NCBI GenBank assembly: GCA_017456465.1
Contig: JAFTJJ010000122.1
Location: forward strand, 1 to 10,127
Length of the DNA stretch: 10,127 nt
Direction of reading: 5' to 3'
DNA from: Clostridia bacterium
GTDB lineage: Bacteria; Bacillota; Clostridia; Christensenellales; UBA1242
The position numbers and the translations under genes were made by a program. Below are positions 1 through 5,976 of this stretch, one piece after another. Position 1 is the first letter of the stretch. Each line of letters opens with the position of its first letter. Under the pieces are notes generated by a model. That model saw only the letters and a program-made list of their open reading frames with translations, ran no database searches and was not told where the DNA came from.

Positions 1-59
1 CCCCAATGTCAAACAATTTTGTACGTTTTATGTAAATTCTTTAATTTATTTTATTATTA

Positions 60-70
60 TATAATATAAT
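60..70 (+). promoter_or_regulatory. possible -10 elements upstream of the ylbJ-like gene
   Basis: Two overlapping TATAAT hexamers (60-65 and 65-70) lie in a very AT-rich stretch about 80 bases before the ylbJ-like start. No good -35 hexamer sits 16-18 bases upstream, so this is weak. Nothing else is recognisable in 1-149. Confidence 0.25.
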
Positions 71-149
71 TTAATTATTATGTTCCTATCTACATTTTCT
101 GCAAAAAAATGTTTCTGTTCATTGAATAATAAAACCACAACAAATCATA

Positions 150-1520
150 ATGTTAATTATGACTCTCTCAAGATTTTCTGTAAATTCAAAAATTTCACAA
201 AACAAGAGCAACCTCATCGATGCTCTTGTTTCTTTGTTTGTGTTTGCACTCATCGTGATCATTCTTTTTTCGCCTGCAAAATATGCCGGCAAAGTTCTCG
301 AGGGTCTTCTTCTCTTTTGCACGTCTGTGCTGCCGGGACTTTTCCCTTTCATGTTTTTGACCAAAATCCTCACAGGCCTTTCGTCGGTCAAAAAACTTTC
401 AGACAAGTGCGGCAAACTCACACAAAAACTCTTCAACTCTCATGGACTCGGGGCATATTCCCTTTTGATGAGCTGCCTTTCAGGCTACCCCGTTGGCGCA
501 AAAATCGTCGGTGACCTTCATTCAAACAACTTGATTTCAGACACTGACGCACAAAAAATGGTCACCTTCTCAATGACATCTGGCCCAGCATTCGTTGTTG
601 GAACTGTCGGCGGATTGATGCTTGGAAACGCAACAGCAGGAGTTGTCATCTTGGCTTCACACCTCATTTCAAACTTGCTCACTGGCATGATTTTCTGCAA
701 ATCAACAAAATTCAACCCCCACAAACATTCGCCCACACAACCAAACAAAAACTTGTCTTCACAAAATTGTTTCGTCACATCCCAACATTTTTCGATTGCT
801 TCAAACACACCGCAACACGCTTCAAACAAAAATCAACTTTCAACAACACACCTCGACACTGACAGTCATGATTTTCAAAAACAAGACAAACTTGAAAATA
901 ATTTCGACACAAACAGTCGTTCTTTCCAAACTGACCACACTTTGATTGCAGGTTTCGACACAACAAAACATTCTTCAAACAAAAACCAACACCCCAGAAA
1001 ACATCTCGACATTTCCGAACATTCTCCAAACAGTTTTCGCGATTCACAAAACAATTTCAACACGGTTGAAAAAAAACAAGCAAACATCGACAAAATTCTC
1101 TCAGACAGCATGTTTGGTGCAGTCCAGTCAATCTTGATTGTTGGCGGATTCATTTCAGTTTTCTATTGCTTTTGTGAAATTTTGATTGACCTTCGTGTGC
1201 TTGAGGTGCTTGCTTTTCCAGTCGGCAGACTCCTTGAAATTTTCGGTGCTCCTGCAGACATGTCAAAAGGACTTGTGACTGGCATAATTGAAGTCACAAG
1301 GGGTTGCAAAGAACTTTCAAACTTTTTTCCATCATTCCCCGCACTCACCACAAGTTTTGCTTCTGCCCTCATTTCATTTTCTGGACTTTCAATAATTTTG
1401 CAGTCCAAAGCTTTTTTGTCTGGAACAAAAATAAAAACACACTTTTTGATTTTCACAAAAAGTGTGCATGCAATAATCAGTTTTTTTGTGTGCTTGATTC
1501 TCTCAAACGTGTTTTTCTAA
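150..1520 (+). CDS. ylbJ: YlbJ-like integral membrane protein with a large low-complexity insert
   Basis: A 456 aa polytopic membrane protein related to the YlbJ/nucleoside-recognition (GATE) family, known in Bacillus as a sporulation integral membrane protein. Hydrophobic segments are visible near residues 25-41, 50-75, 143-182, 322-346, 350-382, 398-417 and 430-454. The family signature SGYPVGAKI is at 111-119 and the second-half motif GIIEVTRGC is at 378-386. Residues about 185-315 are an insert rich in Asn, Gln, His, Ser and Thr that contains a degenerate repeat. Two ATGs (150 and 159) are possible starts; neither has a clear Shine-Dalgarno sequence. The gene is convergent with the alr-rsmD operon. 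A role in sporulation is inferred from the family only; no other sporulation gene is in the window. Confidence 0.75.
   Translation: MLIMTLSRFSVNSKISQNKSNLIDALVSLFVFALIVIILFSPAKYAGKVLEGLLLFCTSVLPGLFPFMFLTKILTGLSSVKKLSDKCGKLTQKLFNSHGLGAYSLLMSCLSGYPVGAKIVGDLHSNNLISDTDAQKMVTFSMTSGPAFVVGTVGGLMLGNATAGVVILASHLISNLLTGMIFCKSTKFNPHKHSPTQPNKNLSSQNCFVTSQHFSIASNTPQHASNKNQLSTTHLDTDSHDFQKQDKLENNFDTNSRSFQTDHTLIAGFDTTKHSSNKNQHPRKHLDISEHSPNSFRDSQNNFNTVEKKQANIDKILSDSMFGAVQSILIVGGFISVFYCFCEILIDLRVLEVLAFPVGRLLEIFGAPADMSKGLVTGIIEVTRGCKELSNFFPSFPALTTSFASALISFSGLSIILQSKAFLSGTKIKTHFLIFTKSVHAIISFFVCLILSNVFF
813..1064 (+). repeat. degenerate internal repeat within the ylbJ-like insert
   Basis: Residues 222-254 and 273-305 of the ylbJ-like protein align as two copies offset by 51 residues (153 bases). 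Both contain H-A/S-SNKNQ, then a T/K-HLD motif, then NNF-D/N-T. At DNA level both contain CTTCAAACAAAAA followed by an ACCTCGACA or ATCTCGACA segment. The coding strand here is rich in A and C and poor in G. Confidence 0.6.
1424..1466 (-). terminator. rho-independent terminator for the alr-rsmD operon, inside the ylbJ-like CDS
   Basis: A perfect 11-bp stem (1438-1448 with 1456-1466) with a 7-base loop. Read on the - strand it is followed by TTTTTATTTTTG (from 1437 downward). This fits termination of the leftward transcript after it has crossed the convergent ylbJ-like 3' end. The + strand side lacks a T tract, so it should not stop the ylbJ-like transcript. Confidence 0.6.
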
Positions 1521-1521
1521 T

Positions 1522-1668
1522 CTAATCTTCGTCAGATGACCTTTTCCTTCCAAAAAGCGAACCGTTGAGTTCTTCTCTGTTGTTGCGCACAACATGCAGG
1601 TTTTGCGTGAGATAGTCCTCAACACTCTTGAGCATTTTGTCAAGATTGCTTTTTGTTGCGGCATACAT
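1522..1668 (-). pseudogene. in-frame downstream remainder of the coiled-coil protein after a TAG codon
   Basis: Directly after the TAG at 1669-1671 the same frame stays open for 48 codons, starting with ATG TAT GCC and ending at a second TAG (1522-1524). The translated piece begins MYAATKSNLDKMLKSVEDYL, continues the heptad-like pattern of the upstream part, and ends in a charged tail. No ribosome site precedes the ATG. It reads as the C-terminal third of one ancestral protein of about 154 aa, cut off by a nonsense codon. Separate translation by reinitiation at the adjacent ATG is possible but unproven. Confidence 0.55.
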
Positions 1669-1986
1669 CTAAGTTGTTCTTTTGTTCGCTGTTTCCACAA
1701 TCTCGTCAGCTTCAGCTTCAGCACGCTTCACAAGCTCTGACTGAGAAAGGATTGCTTCAGCTCTTTGCTCAGCTTCAGCAATTGTCTTTTTTGCAGATTC
1801 TTGAGCCTGAAACAAGATTTTGTCACGCTGTGACAAGAGATAACTCGCTTCTTTCAAAGCTGTTGGAAGATTGCGCCTGAGCTCGTCAACAAGCTCCATG
1901 CACTTGTCGTTTTTCTTCCCCCACAAAAAGTTCTTTGACTTTGCAAGTTCAGCTTCAAGTTCTTCAATGATTTGATTGATATCCAT
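1669..1986 (-). CDS. small coiled-coil protein, ending at an internal amber codon
   Basis: A 105 aa acidic, Ala/Glu-rich protein. Residues about 45-105 form a predicted long helix or coiled coil (repeated AEAE and KKTIAEAEQRAE patterns). It resembles the uncharacterised cytoplasmic coiled-coil proteins, often labelled 'ATPase' in databases, encoded beside rsmD/coaD/ylbJ in clostridia; that match is from memory of family and context. It starts 13 bases after rsmD ends, with a modest AGGAAA ribosome site, so it is probably the last gene of the alr-rsmD operon. The frame stops at TAG, but 48 more coherent codons follow, so the product is probably truncated. mscL in this window also ends at TAG, directly before a terminator, which argues against TAG recoding. 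Confidence 0.6.
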   Translation of the reverse strand: MDINQIIEELEAELAKSKNFLWGKKNDKCMELVDELRRNLPTALKEASYLLSQRDKILFQAQESAKKTIAEAEQRAEAILSQSELVKRAEAEADEIVETANKRTT

Positions 1987-1999
1987 GAGAAATTTTCCT

Positions 2000-2551
2000 T
2001 TATTTGTCTTGCTTTATGAAATCCACAACAACACTTGCATATGCCTTCGACTTGTTTATTATATACCTTTTCAAAACCTTTGGCAACGATTTTTTATCAA
2101 TTGAGTGCTCATAAACAATAATTCCGTTTTCTGAAAGCATGTCATGGGCTTCAATAAATGCAATAACTTTCTCGCCAAGCTCTGACGCAAATGGCGGATC
2201 CAAAAAGACAAAATCCAGCTTCACTCCCTTGTTTGACAGGCTTTGGAGCACATCAAAACAGTCTTTCTCTTCGATTCTGATGTCGCCGACCATGCCCCGA
2301 GCATTCTTCTTGATCGCAGCAATTGCTCGCTTGTCACTGTCACAAAGGATAACAGTCTTTGCCCCACGCGAAAATGCCTCAAGCCCATATGCTCCACTGC
2401 CCGCAAAAAGATCCAAAACAACAGCCCCGTCAAATGAAAGCGGAAGAATCGAAAAAACCGATTCCTTGATCCTTGCAAGCGTTGGTCTGGTGCTCTCGCC
2501 TTCTGGATGAATTAGTTTTCGCGCTCTGTATTTTCCTGTGATGATTTGCAT
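2000..2551 (-). CDS. rsmD: 16S rRNA (guanine(966)-N(2))-methyltransferase RsmD
   Basis: A 183 aa SAM-dependent methyltransferase that modifies G966 of 16S rRNA during 30S assembly. The N-terminus (MQIITGKYRARKL) and the TRPTLARIKESVFSIL block (21-36) are characteristic of RsmD. The SAM-binding motif I VLDLFAGSGAYGLEA is at 45-59, and the catalytic motif IV DPPF, which marks base N-methyltransferases, is at 118-121. Length is normal for the family. Its first 40 bases overlap the 3' end of alr in another frame, so the two are probably translationally coupled. In many Bacillota coaD (phosphopantetheine adenylyltransferase) follows rsmD; here coaD is absent and the coiled-coil gene follows directly. 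Confidence 0.9.
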   Translation of the reverse strand: MQIITGKYRARKLIHPEGESTRPTLARIKESVFSILPLSFDGAVVLDLFAGSGAYGLEAFSRGAKTVILCDSDKRAIAAIKKNARGMVGDIRIEEKDCFDVLQSLSNKGVKLDFVFLDPPFASELGEKVIAFIEAHDMLSENGIIVYEHSIDKKSLPKVLKRYIINKSKAYASVVVDFIKQDK

Positions 2552-3675
2552 AAGTTAAATTCCCTTTTCACTCGTCCAGTCATGCTGGACAAAATTTCAT
2601 AACTTATTGTATCACACTTTTCCGCCACTTCGCAAACACTTATGCTGTTTTTTCCTTGTGAGCCAAAAAGAACAGCATCTTTCCCAGCCAAATCTTCGTC
2701 CAGATCAGTGACGTCCGCAAACAAACAGTCCATACATATGTTCCCAACAATGTTGCATTTTTGTCCACCAATCAAAACCTGCCCGCAGTTTGAAAGCCGC
2801 CTCACCGCAATGTCGCCATAACCAATCCCAACCACCGCAACACGCATGTCACGCTTTGCCACAAATGCCCCGTCATAACCAATCGCCTCTCCTCTGCAAA
2901 GCTTCCGAATGTCCAAGATCTCCCCAGAAAAATTGATCGCGCCATCAAGCTCATAAAGATCAATCCCAAGCCTCACCATGTCAAAAGCAAATTTGGGATT
3001 GCTTGAGGCTTTTGAACTTGCAATGTGACAAGTGGGTGAAAACCCTTGACGCTTCGCCTCGCGCACAAACTCTTCAAACCTTGAACTTTGCCTCTCCATG
3101 CTCTTCTCGTCACTCGCACACGCAAAATGCGAAAAAAGCCCCACAAAATCGACATTAAAAGACTTTTTGCACTCACCCAAAATTTTCTTGAAATCAACCA
3201 TCGACTTCACTCCAAACCTGTTCATGCCAGTGTCGACCTTGATGTGAACTTTGGCAATTGTTTTCATGGCACTTGCAATCCTGTTGACTTTCCTCAAATC
3301 TTCTGCACTTTGCACCGCAATTTCACCAGAACTTCTGATGGCTTTTGCAATGTCCACGTCTTTTGAAACCCGCGATAATATGACCACCGGCTTTGCGATT
3401 CTTGCGCGGCGAAGACACTCAAGCTCACTCACTCTTGCCACTGCAAAATAATCCACATCCCTTTCAATGCTCTTTGCCACTTGCACCATTCCAAAACCAT
3501 AAGCGTTGGCTTTGACCACAGCACAAATCTTGACACTCCCCCCAAGCTTTTCCTTGCGCGAGCCAATCAACTCTCTGATGCTCTTGACGCAAACCGTTAA
3601 TTTTGCGATAATCCATTCCTCCCAAAATCTGATGCTATGCTCATAGTTTATGAGACACATAACTTTTCCGTGCAC
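2512..3675 (-). CDS. alr: alanine racemase
   Basis: PLP-dependent racemase that makes D-alanine for peptidoglycan in the cytoplasm. The PLP lysine lies in VVKANAYGFG (Lys55, counting from the GTG at 3675). KVDTGMNRFG is at 146-155. The second catalytic tyrosine is probably Tyr267 in AIGYDGAF, followed by VVGIGYGD (281-288). The substrate-loop motif GNICMD is at 311-316, and the end shows the RVKREF variant of the family's RVPR. The start is uncertain. GTG 3675 and ATG 3660 lack good ribosome sites, while a strong GGGAGG (3618-3623) precedes in-frame ATT/ATC codons at 3612/3609, just before the conserved AKLTV region where family members usually begin. It is first in an operon with rsmD. A diverged copy of its 5' end lies at 7211-7316. 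Confidence 0.9.
   Translation of the reverse strand: MHGKVMCLINYEHSIRFWEEWIIAKLTVCVKSIRELIGSRKEKLGGSVKICAVVKANAYGFGMVQVAKSIERDVDYFAVARVSELECLRRARIAKPVVILSRVSKDVDIAKAIRSSGEIAVQSAEDLRKVNRIASAMKTIAKVHIKVDTGMNRFGVKSMVDFKKILGECKKSFNVDFVGLFSHFACASDEKSMERQSSRFEEFVREAKRQGFSPTCHIASSKASSNPKFAFDMVRLGIDLYELDGAINFSGEILDIRKLCRGEAIGYDGAFVAKRDMRVAVVGIGYGDIAVRRLSNCGQVLIGGQKCNIVGNICMDCLFADVTDLDEDLAGKDAVLFGSQGKNSISVCEVAEKCDTISYEILSSMTGRVKREFNLCKSSQENTEREN
3618..3623 (-). promoter_or_regulatory. strong ribosome site inside the annotated alr 5' end
   Basis: GGGAGG on the - strand, 5 bases before in-frame ATT (3612) and 8 before ATC (3609). The nearby ATG (3616-3614) is out of frame with alr. The aligned position in the second copy of this region is also G-rich (GGGGGG, 7278-7283). 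This suggests alr translation begins here rather than at the upstream GTG or ATG, possibly at a non-standard start codon. Confidence 0.4.
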
Positions 3676-3713
3676 AAAAAAAAGGGAATACTAAAATTGG
3701 TCAATATTCCCTT
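3674..3713 (-). terminator. rho-independent terminator just upstream of alr
   Basis: A 9-bp stem (AAGGGAATA with TATTCCCTT, arms 3682-3690 and 3705-3713) and a 14-base loop. On the - strand the stem is followed by eight T (rc of 3676-3683, partly in the stem). It can stop leftward transcripts from the cysteine hydrolase gene. Because it lies at the very start of alr it could also be an attenuator in an alr leader, but I see no competing structure that would show this. Confidence 0.55.
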
Positions 3714-3909
3714 GCTTAACTTTTTGCTTTGATCGAGCAAAGGCGTACTGCTAATTATCAACAGCGATTTGATAAAAGTTTATTAAAGTTTAAAAGTTGA
3801 TGTAAATTTTACATTTTCAAAGTGTAAATGTTTACGATTTGCGAACTTGTAAAAATTTAAAATTTTGAGTAATCAAAAGTTGAATGTTTAGGGTTTGGAT
3901 CGTTTTTAT
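3714..3909. other. AT-rich intergenic stretch with two TGTAAA-type palindromes
   Basis: No coding potential is apparent. TGTAAATTTTACA (3801-3813) and GTAAATGTTTAC (3824-3835) share the same half-site, with centres about 22.5 bases apart (roughly two helical turns). They could be operators for a dimeric regulator, but no known box is matched with confidence, and short palindromes are common in such AT-rich DNA. Confidence 0.3.
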
Positions 3910-4383
3910 TTATTTCTTATAATCAACACCACCAAATTGTTTAATATAAATATTTTTCATTTCCACATCCCCACTGACATAGTTAATCAAGATGTTAGGA
4001 TAAATGCCGACATCCCATAATTGTAAACTAATCGCATAAACACAAGCTTCAGCCTTCACGCCACAAATATCTATTTCATCTAAATTTAAAGATTTTAAAA
4101 ACTTTATATCTTTTTGCATTAGTCCATATCCATATTTTTTAAATACAATAGAATTCTTTGGAATATTTACAACAATTTCTTGTTCCTCTTTAGTGTTTAA
4201 ACCAGTCCAACGAATTTTATCTTGATATAATGAATTCTTTTTTCTATCATTTAAGTATTTAGTAAATATAATATTTTCATATTTATCATTTGCTATAAGA
4301 TTGTTAATTTTATCAATCAAATTTTTATTATTTTTACCATCAATAAATCCATTTTGCATATCAATAACTAAAAGTGTTTTCAT
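3910..4383 (-). CDS. cysteine hydrolase of the isochorismatase-like family
   Basis: A 157 aa protein of the isochorismatase-like fold, whose members hydrolyse amides or vinyl ethers such as nicotinamide, ureidoacrylate or isochorismate. The putative Asp-Lys-Cys triad is visible: Asp8 in LLVIDMQNGF, Lys82 or Lys83 in VFKKYGYG, and Cys114 in GVKAEACVYA. The usual V-x-T-D-x-C context is changed to V-K-A-E-A-C. It is shorter than the usual 180-200 aa. The substrate cannot be named. GGGAG lies 8 bases before the ATG. The gene is much richer in A+T than its neighbours (AAT, AAA, ATA and TTA codons dominate), sits alone in AT-rich gaps between alr and dfrA, and may have been acquired. Confidence 0.8.
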   Translation of the reverse strand: MKTLLVIDMQNGFIDGKNNKNLIDKINNLIANDKYENIIFTKYLNDRKKNSLYQDKIRWTGLNTKEEQEIVVNIPKNSIVFKKYGYGLMQKDIKFLKSLNLDEIDICGVKAEACVYAISLQLWDVGIYPNILINYVSGDVEMKNIYIKQFGGVDYKK

Positions 4384-4467
4384 TACATTTCTCCCATATT
4401 AAAATTGTAACACACAAATCATAAATTTGTATTAAAAATTTATAAAATTATCAACTTTTTGTAAACA

Positions 4468-4497
4468 TGAAAAAATCTCTATCAAAAGATAGAGATT
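4468..4497 (-). terminator. rho-independent terminator of the folD-thyA-dfrA operon
   Basis: Perfect 10-bp stem AATCTCTATC/GATAGAGATT (4474-4483 with 4488-4497) and a 4-base loop. On the - strand it is followed by a run of T (rc of 4470-4475). It lies 55 bases after the dfrA stop. The rest of 4384-4551 holds only the upstream region of the cysteine hydrolase gene, without a convincing promoter. Confidence 0.75.
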
Positions 4498-4551
4498 CAA
4501 AATGGCAGTCCCAAGCAATTTCCAACCAGCTAAAAACTTTTGAAAATTTGC

Positions 4552-5049
4552 TTAAAGCTCTCTCACATCCTCGTTTTCAAACACACAGAATGAAAAGTCA
4601 AGTCCGTTTTCGGTCATCATCTCTGACTCAGAAGCAAGCTTCCAGTTGCCTTTTTTCTCAATGTTGTTGATGAAAGTGTCAGCTGGCTCACGCGCCCTGA
4701 TTTTTGTGATGTATGCTTGATCACAATAATCCATGAGAAGATTGTAAATGCTCGCGCCACCAATCACAAACACATCGTTTGTGTCATATTTTTCAAGCTC
4801 GACTTTGAGCTCTTCAAGGCTTCTCACCGTGATTGCACCTTGAAATTCGTTGTCCGAAAGCGTCATCACAATGTTCGTCCTGTTTGGAAGTGGATGCTTT
4901 GGAAGCGACAAATATGTTTTGTCTCCCATCACCACAACCTTTCCATTTGTGATTTTTTTGAAATAAGCCAAGTCAGATGGCAGTGAATAAATGAGATCAC
5001 CGTCTCTTCCAATTGCATAGTTTTCGTCAACAGCAACAATAAAGTTCAT
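4552..5049 (-). CDS. dfrA: dihydrofolate reductase
   Basis: A 165 aa DHFR that reduces dihydrofolate to tetrahydrofolate. Visible family features are MNFIVAVDENYAIGRDGDL at the start, the substrate-binding Asp in SLPSDL (Asp26), HPLPNRTNIVMT with the folate-binding Arg (Arg58), and the VIGGASIY cofactor motif near 96-103. Two usual residues differ. The Trp of the LPW motif is Tyr, and the GR-x-T motif that binds the NADPH 2'-phosphate is GDKT, so Asp replaces Arg. GGAGGT lies 8 bases before the ATG. It is the last gene of the folate operon, 46 bases after thyA, and recycles the DHF that ThyA releases. Confidence 0.92.
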   Translation of the reverse strand: MNFIVAVDENYAIGRDGDLIYSLPSDLAYFKKITNGKVVVMGDKTYLSLPKHPLPNRTNIVMTLSDNEFQGAITVRSLEELKVELEKYDTNDVFVIGGASIYNLLMDYCDQAYITKIRAREPADTFINNIEKKGNWKLASESEMMTENGLDFSFCVFENEDVREL

Positions 5050-5095
5050 GATTGATTACCTCCAAATTAAAAAAATTGCTTTGTTTTTTTTTGCT

Positions 5096-5926
5096 TTAAA
5101 TCGCAACTTCAATTTTGTATTTTTTGTCGTTGCACTTGTAGTCCACAAGCTTGAAACTGTCCACCGTAAAGTCATAAAAATTCTTGACACTTGGATCAAT
5201 CCAAAGCTTTGGAGCTTTGTGCTTTTTGTGCTTCATGATTTCCTTCACAATCGGAATGTGCCTGTCATAAATGTGACAGTCTGCAATCACATGCACAAGC
5301 TCACCAACTTCAAGCCCTGCGTGACGAGCCATCATGTGCACAAGAATCGCATATTGACACACGTTCCAGTTGTTCGCTGTCAGCATGTCTTGTGACCTCT
5401 GGTTCAAAATCGCATTAAGCTTGTTTCCTGTCACGTTGAAAGTCACACTGTAAGCACATGGATAAAGCCCCATCTCAGACAAATCGTGGTGGTTGTAAAG
5501 ATTCGTCATAATTCGCCTTGACGCTGGATTGTGCGTAAGGTCAAAAAGCACACGGTCAACTTGATCAAACTCGCCTTCTTTGTATTTGTGCTTGACCGAA
5601 AGCTGATAGCCATAGGCTTTCCCAATTGACCCGTTTTCGTCAGCCCATTCGTCCCAAATGTGACTCGCGAGATCTTTGATGTTGTTGCTCTTTTTTTGCC
5701 AAATCCACAAAAGCTCGTCAATGCAACTTTTGAAAAACGTCTTTCTCACTGTAATGATCGGAAACTCTTTTGAAAGGTCATAACGGTTCACCACACAAAA
5801 CGATTTGATCGTGTGCGCAGGCGTTCCGTCACTCCACTTTGGTCTCACTTCCAAATGCTCGTCTGAAAACCCATGCTTCAAAATGTCCTTGCAGTTTTTC
5901 ACAAAATATTTGTCCGCAATGCTCAT
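5096..5926 (-). CDS. thyA: thymidylate synthase ThyA
   Basis: A 276 aa folate-dependent thymidylate synthase that converts dUMP and methylene-THF to dTMP and DHF. The nucleophilic cysteine is in GLYPCAYSVTFNV (about residue 156). The phosphate-binding LNQRSQD, the NNWNV segment with the dUMP-binding Asn, and VIADCHIYDRH (His/Tyr contacts) follow in order. The HIWDEWADENGSIGKAYGYQ block is typical of clostridial-type ThyA; in that subfamily, as I recall it, the residue after the Cys is Ala rather than His, so this is not a defect. A GGAGAAAG ribosome site precedes the ATG. It lies 50 bases after folD and 46 before dfrA in one operon. Confidence 0.95.
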   Translation of the reverse strand: MSIADKYFVKNCKDILKHGFSDEHLEVRPKWSDGTPAHTIKSFCVVNRYDLSKEFPIITVRKTFFKSCIDELLWIWQKKSNNIKDLASHIWDEWADENGSIGKAYGYQLSVKHKYKEGEFDQVDRVLFDLTHNPASRRIMTNLYNHHDLSEMGLYPCAYSVTFNVTGNKLNAILNQRSQDMLTANNWNVCQYAILVHMMARHAGLEVGELVHVIADCHIYDRHIPIVKEIMKHKKHKAPKLWIDPSVKNFYDFTVDSFKLVDYKCNDKKYKIEVAI

Positions 5927-5976
5927 AAATTTCTTTCTCCTTTGTGTCGTATTGATTTTGTTATTTCGGGTGAATG

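Noticed and set aside
946..1153. Open frames on both strands within the ylbJ-like insert
   Set aside because: They are shadow frames caused by the low-complexity composition; no ribosome sites or recognisable protein features support them.
1669..1671. TAG as a reassigned sense codon (alternative genetic code)
   Set aside because: mscL ends in TAG a few bases before a strong terminator, and the other genes end in TAA with no internal TAG. The single interrupted gene is better explained by a nonsense mutation.
3790..4470. Flanking repeats around the cysteine hydrolase gene (AAAAGTTGAT-like sequences on both sides)
   Set aside because: The matches are short, imperfect and made of A and T; they are expected by chance in such DNA and do not show target-site duplication or mobile-element ends.
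5096..5926. ThyA missing the histidine after the catalytic cysteine (PCA instead of PCH)
   Set aside because: Clostridial-type ThyA proteins, as I recall them, have the same LYPCAYS context; all other catalytic residues are present.
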